Origin: Trichaptum fuscoviolaceum
Lineage: Eukaryota > Basidiomycota > Agaricomycetes > Hymenochaetales > Trichaptaceae
DNA length: 64,000 nt
Assembly: GCA_910574455.1 (NCBI GenBank)
Contig: CAJSYZ010000003.1
Span: forward strand, 3,471,250-3,535,249
Direction of reading: 5' to 3'
The notes under the pieces are model-generated. The model worked only from the letters and a program-made list of their open reading frames with translations, was not told the origin of the DNA and ran no database searches. Shown here in pieces: positions 21,784 to 33,443 of this stretch (the stretch's first letter is position 1; the number at the start of each line of letters is the position of its first letter). Made by a program: the position numbers and the translations under genes.

Positions 21784-23261
21784 ATGTCTGGCAGAATCCC
21801 AGCAAAACCAAACGGGAAAGCAGAAGAAGTTGAAGAACCTGTCATCGATCCAGTCCGGCAGCCATCCCCTCCACCACACATCACGAACGTTGCTAGAGGA
21901 CTGCATGTATGGAACAGGTTCAACCAACATGAGCTTTTGCATGCCTGCTCACTTTCGTCATAGGCGCCATCTTTCTCATCTTTCCAACCGAGGGACCTAC
22001 GGTTCTCTTCGATACATCCTGTCTCTCATGTAGCCTGGAGCTGTGACGGTCGCAAACTTGCTTCTGTGGGTATAGATAAGTCTGTGCGCGTTTGGCAGCC
22101 AGATAAAAGCGTGAGCCTCATAATACCACTCGTTTGAAGAGCTTATGCTGACCAAAATACCACCAGCTAGAAGCTCGTACAGCAGTACAATATGTCGGAT
22201 CGCACGACTACGATGTCGACCATGTAACATGGAATCCAACGCACCCTGAACTCTTTTGCTCCTCAAGTCAACGGGATCGGAAGATCGTATTCTGGGACGC
22301 CCGACGTACGTCTTTCGAAGTAGACGTTAGCGAGCCTCGTCTCATCTAACGGCATAGTGGATCGCAGAAAGCCGCTCAGTGCAGACTTATACGCACAACA
22401 CACCTCCGGCCCAAGTAAACTACGCACCTGACGGAAAGACACTATGCTTCGTCACTTCAAACAATCAGCTATATTTCATGACCTATGGGCAAGTGGAGGC
22501 TGAGACGAAACCCCAATGGTCCTTACTGAAACGCGATCCGGTGAGTGTCTCAAAAGACTGGTATGCGTAGACTAGAATGAAGAGACTTTCGGACTTCAGT
22601 TGACAGCATCGACAGCAATTTTCAACCACATGGGTGATGGAATCGTTCTCAGCCACTTTAGGTCGAACACACTTATGATCATGGACTACCCCTCATTTAC
22701 AACGCGAGAACAACCTGCGGCTCATGTGGGCGGTTGTATGGCTGTTGCACTTGACCCTCGAGGACGGTATGTAACTTGCATTTACAGAGATATACCATGA
22801 AGCTGACACGTTTACTAAGATACCTTGCGTCTGGTGGACATGACTCCATCGTTAACCTATTTGATTTATCAGAGTGGATATGTACCAACACTATTACTGC
22901 TTGCGAGTGAGTATTCTCCATTTCAGGACGTCAATGCAGAATATTGTTCTGATGGATTACGAGTCATTCGATAAATGCCTTGAGCTTCTCACATGATGGA
23001 GAGTATATAGCCATAGCAAGTCAAGGTTCATATATAGACATCGTGAGTTCGTCCTGTTAGGTTATATCCACCTTTGACACCCTTTTCTTCAAGTGCGCTG
23101 TGGAAACTGGCTTGCCTGTACACCGAGTGCAGGCTGTTGGCCCTTCCCCAACTGTGTCGTGGCATCCATCTAAATATGTTATCGCATACTGCGGCCAGGC
23201 AAAATCTCGTGAAGGAGCGCAACAGGTGGGATTTATTAGTCTGTTTGGCCCAGGAGTGTAA
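21784..23261 (+). CDS. THO3: THO complex subunit 3 / Tex1-like WD40 protein
   Basis: WD40 subunit of the THO/TREX complex, which couples transcription to mRNA packaging and export. Exons 21784-21906, 21964-22110 and 22167-22305, one from 22368, and further exons join in phase to a TAA at 23259-23261, about 345 residues. After a proline-rich N-terminus the repeats read HVAWSCDGRKLASVGIDKSV, VDHVTWNPTHPELFCSSSQR, VNYAPDGKTLCFVTSNNQ, AAHVGGCMAVALDPRGRYLA, GGHDSIVNLFDLSEW, INALSFSHDGEYIAIASQGS and VSWHPSKYVIAYCG. These segments are specific to THOC3 rather than generic WD40. The first donor (GTATGG after codon 41) is weak, so the N-terminal 41 residues are the least certain part. Confidence 0.85.
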
Positions 23262-23646
23262 AATGTAGATGTCAAATTCTATAGAATCTTCTACCCTCAT
23301 GTTGCGATTTACTTCTCGTCAATCTTACACTATGAATACAGACATTTGCTTGTAGCGTCAGGAGTTATAGTTACGATACATGACAAGAGTTGCATTGAGC
23401 ACGTTTTAACAAACGTTAAACGTAGCATGCGTAATCGATAGCGAGGCGTAGTAGTCAACAGAGCAAATGGTGAACAAGATGGAGGTTACAAGGGAGAAAG
23501 CAGGAAGCATAGCATACGTCAAGCACGATAACACGAAAGCATGGTGAGAGCAGGATAACAGGTGAGGCAAAGCATATGAACGTCAGAAAATGTCAATGAA
23601 ATAAAACAATAAAAACACGTCGACCAAGGTTTGTTAGGTATAAGTC
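23262..23646. other. Intergenic between convergent genes
   Basis: 385 bp of shared 3' flank between THO3 (+) and the long membrane protein (-). No ORF or structured repeat recognised. Confidence 0.4.
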
Positions 23647-26600
23647 TTAACGGTAGTCTGTCGTGAGGACATCATGGTCGGAAACGGACGGAGGTCTAAC
23701 CACGACATCGGGGAGAGCCTCGTCCTTCCGGAGTAGACCCCGCGCTTTGCTGGTCGCAGACCTCGCAAGCTGTTTGGGGGTCATCATCAACGCACGCGTT
23801 CCAAACGCGTTTTCGCCCTGCTTCTGCTTCTTTGCGAGGTTCAGTGGCTTAATGCCCCCAGAGCGCTGCTCTTGGGAGACAGAAGGCTGAACATTCATAT
23901 CGCGCTGTTGCAGAAGTGAGAGCCTGCGCAGTCCGGGTGATCCAGCCGATCCAGTGGAGTCTGTCGACCCAGCCCTGTCTTTAGCGGCGTAGCGTCTGTT
24001 AGCTTTCGGGACGACCTGTCGTGACCCGGGGGCTCTGCCCATAAGCCTTTGCTGCGCCGGACCGGGATTAGGGGTATTTTCGTCAGATTTGATATAGACA
24101 ATGCTTGAGCGACGTGTGACGGAAGCGGGACGATCGTTAGTGATTGCATGTACAGTGTGAGTAGCTTGAGTGTCGGTATGGCGGGAGTCACGAGGAGTGC
24201 TCTCAGCGTCGGGCCCGCTGAAGTCTGCGGACTGTCTGAAGGACATGCGCGATGAAGCTGAGTTAGGCAGCTCCAATGCAGCAATAAGGGTGGCCATGGA
24301 TGACCGGGCAGTGTCTACTCCTGAGGGAACATCTCTGGGTCGTACCGTCCGAACCGAAAGCGCGCGACTGAGAGTTGCCATGAGAGCACCAGTAGACTCC
24401 TCCTCTTCTGCCACAGGATTTAGAGATCTGGCAGACCTTGCATTCGACAAGGTAGTGGGCAGAGACTCGGCACCACCTATTGTCTTACGCCGTCCATCTT
24501 CGGTGACATCGCTCGTCTTGGAAGCAAGCGCACGTGTGATCTCATCCTTCCAATTTGCTAGAGAAAGCATACCATCTTTGCCAAGGCCAAGACTACGAGG
24601 GAGTCATCAGTATAATGTCCGAAAACAGCACACAAAACAATCATACCTAGGGAGACTCATGTGGTTTTTCTTGTGAGAAGCAGCCTTCTTCTTTAGGGGT
24701 CGGACAGGCGTTGAGGTTGACTCCGGGGACGAGAAGGACATAGTAGACGAGAAACCTTGCAGGTTCATCTTCTGAGGTGAATCCTGGACTCTAATGTTTG
24801 GGCCAAGCTTTAAACCGGGAACTAGAAGCGGAAGGAGTTTGGCCGAAAGGCTGTCGATTTCATTGATATCATCGACAGCATTGAACGAGAAGCCGGATGA
24901 TGGTGACTCATTATCTTGAAGAATTTTCGAGGGAGGGGTTGGCGGCAATGGAGTCGATGGAGGCGGACTTATCGGAGAACGAGGGCCGCTGAAGGACGAC
25001 TTGTTGATGGAAGAAGCCGAGCGTGAACGTAGATGCGTGTTAGCGCGAGGAATACTCGGCGTCGTCTCTGCAGCAGTAGTGTATGCATCCTTCGAACTCT
25101 TGTCAAAGCGGGAGCTTGAGGTCGAAGTGCTAGTTCGTTTGTCCAAGGTTGGCGACGGGGGGACCACAATTGTCCTGGCTAAAGCAGAGTAATGGCGTTC
25201 AGCAGTCATGATGCGTGTTGCGACGGCAAGACTATCGTTAAATGCAGAGAAGTCCGCATTATTCCTATCGCGCGCATATTTTCGTCCAATTTCAATACTG
25301 TTCTCCGATTGCGGTGTTGCAAAGGCCGACGGTGTAGGAGACTCGACCTGAAGAGGGAGAGGTGGTGTGATCTCACCTTCTTCAGCATCGATGCCTGGGC
25401 TGGGAGGCAACACAGATAGCTTCGGGACGGGTGAAAGCAGTGTCATTGCTCGACCGAGCTTCGACTTCCCTTCGACAGCATCGCCCTTGGAAAGCCAAAC
25501 ATCCCCACTTCGCCGGCCTTCAACCACAGTCATGCTGCTACCGCTACGCTTGTAGTGATCTTCGAAAAGAGTTGGGCTAGGGGCAGGAGCCGGGAGAGGG
25601 AGCGAAGTATCTGAATGAGTCTCAAACAGGCCAGACGGAATGGGCATGGGCGAGAAGATAATGTTTACTGCCAACAACGGTGCAGACAGAGTCACTGACA
25701 GGATGAGGAAGATAGACGAAATCATGTTCGTAAGTTGACCTTGGAAAGAAACCATAAGAAGGTAAGGAAGTGAAAAGCCCTAGAACAAATTTAAGCTCAA
25801 CCCAAGTGTAAAAATTACGCTACACCTACCAGGGGAATCCAGATGAGAACTAACCATCCAATTAAGCGGTACACGGACACGTCGATATTCTTCGCGGGCG
25901 CAGCAGTGAACGCTGAAAGGCCCTTCTCGACCATACCCAGGCTGACCGGTGTAGGGGAGAACCCGTAGCCTCCAAGAACCTGCGCATTCGACATTGCAGG
26001 CGTGACCGGTCGGGAATGGTTGGGGAGTAAGTCTGCTCGAACATCGAGAGTACTGGCGGTCATCGGGTAAGGTGAACCCGCAATGGTGACGGGAAACGAC
26101 CAAGCAGTCATAGTGCTAGGAGCAACAGATGGCTCTGATAACCAAGAGCTCTGCGAGCCCATACGGGGAGCAGCCGGAGTAGCACGGAAGGGGTCTGGAT
26201 CATCAGCCAGAGAAGATGCTGGGGACGCTGGGCGGTAAGGGGAAGGGATGGGTGGTACCGGTGGAATGGGTGATTGTCTCCCGTTTGGTCCAGCAGCTCC
26301 AAACCAAAATGAGGATTTAGCAGGAATAGATGGGTATGAACCTGTTACTGGATTATTTCCACGCGTAGAACCATGCGTAAGACCTGTGTGGGTAGTGGAG
26401 AACGAGAAGGCTGAGATGGAGTTGCGGCGAGACCCTGCATTCGATGTGATCCAAGAACTGCCATCCTTGAGAGCGTCAATGTCCTCCGTGGCGAAAGACG
26501 GTCTCGGTTGCTTCTCTTCCACGACAGGCGGCCAGGGATCGCGAGCCTCACTCGCCGCGTTGAGATTGCGGCGAATCGTTATGAGCGTGCCGATGAGACA

Positions 26601-27205
26601 AGTGAACGCTGCAGTACAGAGGACAGCAACGGCGGATGAGTAGCCAACGATCCCGAAGAAAAGGCTATGGACACCAACTCCTGCTAGTATTCCTGCAATT
26701 GCAGTCGATGTGACCGCGATGACAAGAGTAGGGGCCCAGATGACCCAGTGCTTCGACCCAAAGGAAACGGGTTTTCCCATTCGAACATGAAGCAGGGTCA
26801 TGGCGGCAATAACGAGCAGACATGTTTGCCTCACAGTCAATGCCATCCACAACCTCACGGATGACGCAGCATCTCCAGCATCACTAAAATCCGACGGCCC
26901 GCCCAGATACTCCGTAAAGACCTCCCACAGGAAAATGGCCAGCGCAAAGACATCGCACACTGCGAGCCATAGGTGAGCCTTATCAGGTTGAGAGAGTGAC
27001 TTGAAGTTGGGTAAACCAAACTCCTTCTGCAAACAAAATGTTTCTGTTAGATGAAGAACTTCGCAAGTTGAATAGCACTCACGGGCGCTACACGGCTACT
27101 CAATGGGTGAGGAGGAAGAATTGGAATGATGATACGAAGAATGGCAAAAGCAGAGCAGAAGAAAGATAGGAACGAAAGTCCCAAAGTCGGGATGAGAGGA
27201 ATCAT
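23647..27205 (-). CDS. Large multi-TM protein with long disordered regions, unknown function
   Basis: Not recognised as a named family. It is about 1,100 residues. A hydrophobic first exon starts MIPLIPTLGLSFLSFFCSAF (start at 27205) and splices to KEFGLPNFKSLSQPDKAHLW. Several TM helices follow: LWLAVCDVFALAIFLWEVF, RQTCLLVIAAMTLLHV, HWVIWAPTLVIAVTSTAIAG and AVAVLCTAAFTCLIGTLITI. Then come about 200 Ser/Pro-rich residues, two more helices (RLIGWLVLIWIPLGFSLPYL across an intron, and MISSIFLILSVTLSAPLLAV), and a very long Ser/Thr/Pro-rich tail with basic patches to the stop at 23647. The architecture suggests about six to eight helices with large cytosolic phospho-regulatable regions. I infer a basidiomycete membrane or signalling protein and cannot go further. 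Confidence 0.7.
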
Positions 27206-27598
27206 AGTTGTCGATGTCGATTTCTGATAGTTTGAGGTTGATCGTTAAGTGAGCGTCGGGTGCGTGTAAGCGTAAGTGTTTTCTTGAATTCTTGAGAGTC
27301 TTGTAAGAACGAAATGAAGTCGTGAGGACTGTCCGAGCGACAAGTCCGTCGGTGAAAGTCGCAATCAGTGGGAAAAGGAGAAGATGCAGGTCACGAAGAA
27401 AGGGTGAACGACGCCCCATGGCTCCTTGAATACGAACCAGCGACAAATATTTTGAGGTGGACCCACAGAAGACTCGGACTGACAAGACGCGTCTCACACA
27501 ACTTGAACGCGCTGCCTAAATGGCAGCACGTGCTGGGTATATTATACTATAATAGGATGTCTACGTATATGTAGGAAATAAGCCAGGCCTCTTCCTTT
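27206..27598. promoter_or_regulatory. Upstream region of the long membrane protein gene
   Basis: 393 bp between the start of the membrane protein and the stop of the GH16 gene. It contains one ACGCGT near 27486, and a pyrimidine-rich stretch on the minus strand just before the ATG, as expected for a fungal promoter. No ORF is convincing. Confidence 0.4.
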
Positions 27599-28955
27599 CT
27601 ACCATGATGACACGGGTGTGTACACACGAAGCGAGTTAATCTCCCAGTATGCATTCTCGAATGCACCAGGTCTGTTGTTGACAACTGCAAAAAATTTGTT
27701 TAATTTTTGCTACACTAGGATGCGCTCCAAAGAGTCACTCACAATCTTCGCATGCACTGTAGCTTGCACCACAGCCGTCGGCTTGGTAGACATTGCCAGC
27801 CCAATCACCCTAAAGGGATGTGTCACTTCCCTTATCACCGACAGGTTTCATGAATGCAAACTCACGCAGAGAGTGGTGTCAAAAACAATGGTGTGGGCGT
27901 CGAAATGCTCAGCGAAGTTGCATGTGCCAGTGCTCGGGAAGCTAGCGTCAGGCTGACTTCTGAAGACCTCCGGAGTCAAGTCGTCAAGTCCCGAGGCAAT
28001 TTCGAAAGGAACGTCCCAGTCGTTTCTTTCCCAGAACCAAATTTGAGCGCCTCCGTCCTGTGTCCTTTTCATGACAAACCATCCACCTCCTATCTGGTTC
28101 AAGACCGTTCCGTAACTCCTTGACTTGGTGAACTGCGTACCACATCCTTGATTGCTGTTCGCAGATGCATCACAATTGGTCGACATGGACGTCCTTTCCT
28201 TGTGTTCAGCCAATTGTCGAGCTAGAATTGTTTTACGAAGGCATACATACCCGCTTTGTTTTCTGACATCGGGCATTACGCAGTTGGGAGATGTGTGGAG
28301 AGAGGCTAAGTTTGCTGTGTTCACGTTCACACCTGTACGTACAGTGCTTCTTTGAGTTTATTTCTTCGCTCTCCAGTCTCGACGTACCTTCGTAGATGTC
28401 AATTTCACCACCGTTAGGCCAATTGCCGGAGGCTGTCACGGTCCAGAATGCTGGCCAAACTCCACATATAGAGTCTGGTACATGTTGCACATCAAGGACC
28501 AGAACGGAATCTGTATACGTCTCGTAGGATGAGATGCGATTGCTACTTCGACCTCTAGCAGTGGGCGAGACGATATTTTTGGAATCGACACGCATAGTGA
28601 ACTTGTCGTTAGTTGCTACAGTCATGTCAGGATTGCAATTGAAGGGCTCGTCATTCACAATAGATTTCTTACCATGCGTCAGATTCTCAGCAATCGCAGT
28701 TTTCATGTCAACATAGTTCACCCTTCCGTGCGTTGGGTCATTTTCGGTTTCCCACCTGAATGCCTGGAAGAAATCATGCCCGACCAAATTTTGATGAAGT
28801 TTGAAGACAGTTTTTCCCGGGTGATAAGGATAGTTAAAGAGAAGGCCGCCTGGCTCAGATCTATGTTTACGGTGCAGAGGTTTCGACTCAGAGACCAGGC
28901 TTAGCGACAGGCATAATCCAAGGGCCATGATGATAAACGAGACTGAAGGCATCAT
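27599..28955 (-). CDS. Secreted GH16 endo-1,3(4)-beta-glucanase (laminarinase-type)
   Basis: Glycoside hydrolase family 16 enzyme acting on beta-1,3(4)-glucans, for example in the fungal wall or substrate polysaccharides. The start MMPSVSFIIMALGLCLSLSL is a signal peptide, chosen over an in-frame Met 34 codons upstream. Then come HDFFQAFRWETENDPTHGRV and the GH16 core D-S-I-C-G-V-W-P-A-F-W-T-V. The catalytic loop is NGGEIDIYE, with Glu nucleophile and acid/base in E-I-D-I-Y-E, interrupted by an intron right after it. After further exons, IGGGWFVMKRTQDGGAQIWF and FAEHFDAHTIVFDTTLCGDW follow. The last exon ends RPGAFENAYWEINSLRVYTP before TAG. Cys residues are frequent, as in fungal Lam16-like enzymes. 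A TATAAGG lies on its strand at 29249-29255, upstream. Confidence 0.9.
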
Positions 28956-29360
28956 GCGGAAGCTGAGAGCGCGAAGGCAGTTGAGATGAGTATGGTTGTG
29001 CTTGAGTTTAACCCCAGACGATAGATAGTTACGAGCGAAGAGGGACACTGGTGCCACAAGAGGACTTCAAACAAGTAGTAATCGAACGAAAGACACGTCA
29101 GGTGAGTAAAGTTCATTTATGTCGTGCATGTTCGGTCCCAGATCGGTTTATTAAGAGAGCCTGGGGAGAGCGTTAAACGCTTGCGGAAAGCGAATGTTGC
29201 GTGTTTGCGCTTGTGGATTGACTCATTGTTGTCCACATTGTACAGTGTCCTTATAACCAGTGTGAGGGAGAGTAACAGCGATGTACATTGCTAGGTTCAA
29301 GGAAAACATGCGGCAACAGAATAAAGATATGTTTCACAGCTATGAATATAAAAAAAGTCT
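28956..29360. promoter_or_regulatory. GH16 promoter region with TATA box
   Basis: 405 bp between the GH16 start and the Air1/2-like stop. On the minus strand TATAAGG at 29249-29255 is a good TATA box about 295 bp upstream of the GH16 ATG. Nothing else stands out. Confidence 0.45.
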
Positions 29361-31518
29361 TCATCTCCCGTATCCACCATAGTATTGTTGTCGTGGCTTT
29401 TCTTCCCGGCGGCTCTGGTCTGCGTTACCGGAGTCCCTCGCATCGCCTTCTCTATCCCAATGTGAACCAGTCTGTCCAGACGGACGTTTAGACCTGTCAT
29501 CGCCATTGTCTCTAGACCGTTTTTCTTTCTTTCGCTCTCTATCGCGGTCGCGATCTCGGTGACGCCTCTTCTCGCGCCGTTCATTCTTTTCCCTATCTTG
29601 TCGGCGATCGTCATCTCTTGACCTATTATTGTCTCTCGGTGGCGACGAAATACGAGCAAGCAGCTTGTCCGACGCAGGAACAAGGTCAAACTTCGAAGGC
29701 TGGTTTTTAAGCGAAATCTCGATTTTTGCTCGTTTCTTTGGTGGATCCATTCGACTTTTTTCGTCCCGCCTACGATTGTTGTGCTCCGCCCGAGCCTGTT
29801 TGGTGGGAATCCGAGATCCAAACCAATCATCGTCATCCTGGGTCAAGTCGACCTCTTTCGCTTGTTTACGCATCCGCTCTCTTTCCTTGTCCCGGCCCCT
29901 TCTACCAACATCGCTTGGACCTGCAAATCCATAGCCATCATCGAAATTACCATCAAGTTCCCATTCCCTAGACTTTGTTTGGCGGTGCGAGGATTCAGAG
30001 ATGTAGTCATCTGCGAAAGGTCCAACAGAAGAATTATAGAATCCAAATGCAGACGGTTCTCTGGGACAGTCTGGAGGCCGCTGCTCTCGACAATCCTAAT
30101 GAACTCAATGAGATGTTTGTAATACGGATTCGACATGAATACTTACATCTCCAAGATGGCCTGCATCACCACAGTTGTAACACCAAAGGTCTTCGCCTAC
30201 GTATCCTTCACCTCCTTTCCCGATCGGTAGATCTCGCTTATCCCTGCGAGCTGCAAGAATTTGCTTCCGAGCATTATCGTCAAGGTATTCATAGATCCGC
30301 CATAGCGTATGGCACTCCTGTTCCAGAATAAGACATGTCCACTTCAGACCTTAGGAGGCATGCTTACCTTGGAATTGTGCAAATGCGAACCACAGCGATC
30401 ACAATCGAAATCGTTCCTGCCCCCTCGATAAGAACTATGTCGATCTGGGCAATCCTGAGAGCAATGAGACCAGATCGTGATATAATTAGAAATTTTAATA
30501 GCTCACTCTGCTAACATGCCCCTTCATCCCACAGGTAAAGCATGTTTTACTTATTGGACAGTTTCGTGTCTGATGTTCGTCTTTGGCTCCACATGTTAGG
30601 CACTGTAAGTGTAGTTAAAATAAAATTACAGCGAGGACCCGAAGATGCTGCTTACTACGACCATCCGACAGTCAATAGTTTTGTGCCCTTCTCCACCACA
30701 GTGACCACAGATGAGGTCCGGCCGTTCTTTCTTTTCTTTTGGTTCCTTGTAATACCGAAGGCTTGGCTAGAATATAGTGTTTATAGGTCAGAACGAGATG
30801 AAGTATATCAGAGAAACACAAAACTCACTATTCGGTCTTCATCTACAAAGTATATGAAGTCATCATCCTCCTCCGAATCAGGCAAAATTGTAGCATCGAG
30901 CTCGGTACCAGCAAAGGTGGAATCAAGGTGAACATGGTCGGGTAACAAGAGGCCATTTTCCCTCGTATCCGATGTATTCTTGCCTTCCGGAGGCTTGGGC
31001 ACCTCGGCTGGTTTGTCGTCAATATAAAATAATGGTGGTGAGGGGGAACGCCTGCGCATATTCTCCTTCCTCCAGCTTTTAACTCTCCCATTTGCCGCGG
31101 TTCGCGTATCGGATTGGCGTCCGTTACTCGCTCCGTTGGGTCTCGGTGTAGTGGGATCGCCCAAGCCGGTGATAGTATCGATGCCACTCTCCTCGCGAAG
31201 TCGGACTTCAGGTGTAACTATCTCTCCATCCTCCAGGACCTTGTCCTTCCTGTTTCTCTTTCGTTTCTTTCGCTTGATAGAAGCATCTGCGTCTTTTGCT
31301 GCAGAACGTTGCTCGTCGTCCTCAGATATGACAATGGCAGCCGAATTGGAAGAATTAGTCAATGAAGGTTCGTTCTGGCGCGCCTCTGCTGCAAGTCTTC
31401 GCCTTTCTCTTCTACCCAGCTTAGATGGAGAAGCAGAGTCGGAAATTATTTCCTGGGTATATGTGGAAGCGAGGGGAGCGTCAGTAAGGTCAATAACTTC
31501 AACAGCAGCAGAGGACAT
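29361..31518 (-). CDS. Air1/Air2-like zinc-knuckle protein (TRAMP/RNA surveillance)
   Basis: CCHC zinc-knuckle RNA-binding protein resembling yeast Air1/Air2, which bridge Trf4-type poly(A) polymerases to nuclear exosome decay. The start is MSSAAVEVIDLTDAPLAS, followed by an acidic/basic disordered N-terminus (EDDDFIYFVDEDR). A run of knuckles then sits on separate exons: ICGHCGEGHKIVDC, CLTCGAKDEHQTRNC, CFTCGMKGHVSRDC, CDRCGSHLHNSKEC and WCYNCGDAGHLGDDC. The order and the WCYNCGDAGHLG form match Air proteins. The C-terminal exon is long and highly charged, with an SR/RD-like stretch (HRDRDRDRERKKEKRSRD) ending QQYYGGYGR. That basic tail is longer than in yeast but common in basidiomycete models (family recollection). 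Confidence 0.83.
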
Positions 31519-32106
31519 GGCCGCGAAATTCTAGAGTTTGAACTTTGGACTGCAGCAGTGCAACTTGACTCAGGCGCACTGAATTGGTCCAAAATGGAAG
31601 CTGGTTCTCACAACCGACTCGGAGTCGGTCCAGTTCAGGTTAGACCGCCGGCGGCAAAGTTTGTGCCGACTCGGATTCTCAGGCTGCCAACTTGAATGCC
31701 GACTCCGCGCTAAAACGCAAATCATTATGTATTGGCAAGAAACTCCTTCATCAAAACGCCCATGTTCATATATAATAGGCTATGTACGTATCACAGCAGA
31801 CTTCCTCTAAGCTCTCTTGGATAACTCATGCAATGACAACGGTCCTTCCGATGATCTTTCGGCGGAAGATGGTTGCTATCGGCCAGCATGGACGGAACCA
31901 GATGGTAATGAATGGGGTCCGCAAAGGCAGGCACATGCTCTCACAGGCCTTATAAGGCCGAACATCTCGAAACAAACTTTTATCCCCTTCTCTGACTGTG
32001 TACTCTGCTTGGAGGCGTTCGCTCGCATCCTCTCTTCTAGCTCTTTCTCGAGCTTGTCAATACATTCATTTGCAATCACACTCTTTTACTTACTCTCCGA
32101 ATCACC
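31519..32106. promoter_or_regulatory. Divergent promoter, Air1/2-like and CAP genes
   Basis: 588 bp. It holds a cluster of GCCGACTC-type near-palindromes (31614-31705), a CCGCCGGCGG palindrome (31645-31654), and the palindromic TATA element at 31946-31959 serving the CAP gene. No ORF is convincing. Confidence 0.5.
31946..31959 (+). promoter_or_regulatory. TATA box inside a 14-bp palindrome
   Basis: GGCCTTATAAGGCC is a perfect palindrome with a TATAAGG core, about 150 bp upstream of the CAP protein ATG, in a good position for a TATA box with a spaced 5' UTR. Confidence 0.55.
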
Positions 32107-32888
32107 ATGTTTCGCTCTCTATTGGTGGCCTTGAGCGCGATGGCCCTTTTCGCAGTAGTTATAGCAGCACCTTCCGCAAGACTACAAGCTAAAGCTGCCA
32201 GATCTGTTTTTCGGAGGCATGGATCTCCAAGGAATGCTCTCAACCACCATAAACTAGCTGGTTAGTTCGACAGCATTTTCATAGTCTTCTTGCTGAATCA
32301 ACGTCATCTTCCATCAGCTTCGATAACTCCTTCAACAGTACCGACAGAGGACCTCACGCCTGACCAGAAAGCCTATCTCACAGGTCATAATCTCCTTCGC
32401 AAGAAGTTCGGTGCGGCTACATTAAGCTGGTCGGACGAACTAGCGGCCGTCGCTCAGCAATGGGCCAATGGCTGCAACTTCGAACATTCAGGAGGGTCCC
32501 TTGGCGCATTCGGCGAGAACCTAGCTGCTGGAACGGGTGATTTCAGTGTCCCTGCTGCCGTTAGTGTCTGGGCGGAAGAAGCCTGTATGTACACATTATT
32601 CTATCCTTCTGTTCTACGTTTCTAATCATGATTCCGTAGCCAAATATGATGCGTCTAGTCCCTCTGCATCTGACTTCACACAAATGATTTGGAAGTCCAC
32701 GACAGAAGTTGGTTGCGCTGTGGCAGAATGCAGTGACATCTTCTCTCCTAGTTTTGGGGTAGCACGGTATTATGTCTGCGAGTATTTCCCGGCGGGCAAT
32801 GTTGTAGGACAATTCAAGTATGTTGCTCTTGTTTATGATTATATGTTTATTTCCTGACATTACATACAGGGAGAATGTTTCAGCATGA
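32107..32888 (+). CDS. Secreted CAP-superfamily (PR-1/SCP) protein
   Basis: CAP/PR-1 family secreted protein; fungal members bind sterols or act at the cell surface. The start MFRSLLVALSAMALFAVVIA is a clear signal peptide, followed by a basic pro-region with an RSVFRRHG Kex2-like site. The mature domain starts at DLTPDQKAYLTGHNLLRKKF and continues LSWSDELAAVAQQWANGCNF and EHSGGSLGAFGENLAAGTGD (CAP motif with H and E). Further exons give FTQMIWKSTTEVGCAVAEC and YYVCEYFPAGNVVGQF, and a last exon K-E-N-V-S-A before TGA. The four CAP signature motifs are all present. Total about 215 residues with three short introns. Confidence 0.92.
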
Positions 32889-33443
32889 CGGGTTGCCCTT
32901 CCCAACTCATGACTTTTGACGACAAGGATCGTCCGCTGTACACCGTGGCTTTGGTCCATACTGTGCATTATACCATTAACTGCGTTCGCTCGGGAGCTTG
33001 ATGCCCTGTTAACGATACCTCCTGGGTCTGGTACCTCTACTTTTACCGATACATCGATTTCAGTTCTGGTTGTTGTTATACCATCTTTTGTATGTTGTTT
33101 GTTCAGGGAAAGTATTCTGTTCGTTGTATCCTTTACGTTTCATTTGTGCCTGAGTGAAATCTCCTCGAATCTCTTAAATCTCTTGCCGAAAGTCGGCTAT
33201 TTTTAACTAGTGGCAATATTTAGAACGATCGATTTCAAGTTCACTCAGGCTGGCACGTGACCTTGTCGCGAGTTGAGGTTGGACGCGGCGGACAGCGTGT
33301 TGAGCACCTTGCAGCTCAGCTCGGACTCTCCACATCCTCAACCTTCCAGATCTGAAAGTACCCATAAAATTGACGGAACAAAGCCTACGGTATTGGCCCC
33401 CATTATAGGCCTCACCGTCCTTCTCCTCTTATCGCTCATCATC
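32889..33443. other. Intergenic upstream of the haspin gene
   Basis: 555 bp between the CAP stop and the haspin ATG. The haspin reading frame is open upstream to 33273 but has no ATG before 33444, so that part is most likely 5' UTR. No repeat or RNA gene seen. Confidence 0.4.

Noticed and set aside
27618..27956. Plus-strand ORF over the end of the GH16 gene
   Set aside because: Antisense shadow. The minus strand gives conserved GH16 C-terminal exons with proper splice sites.
29297..29836. Second long minus-strand ORF over the Air1/2-like C-terminus
   Set aside because: Shadow frame of the charged RD/RE-rich exon. The other frame ends in a family-like tail and joins upstream exons in phase.
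33273..33443. N-terminal extension of haspin with a hydrophobic segment
   Set aside because: The open frame has no ATG there (TTG at its start). The hydrophobic stretch is most likely translated 5' UTR.
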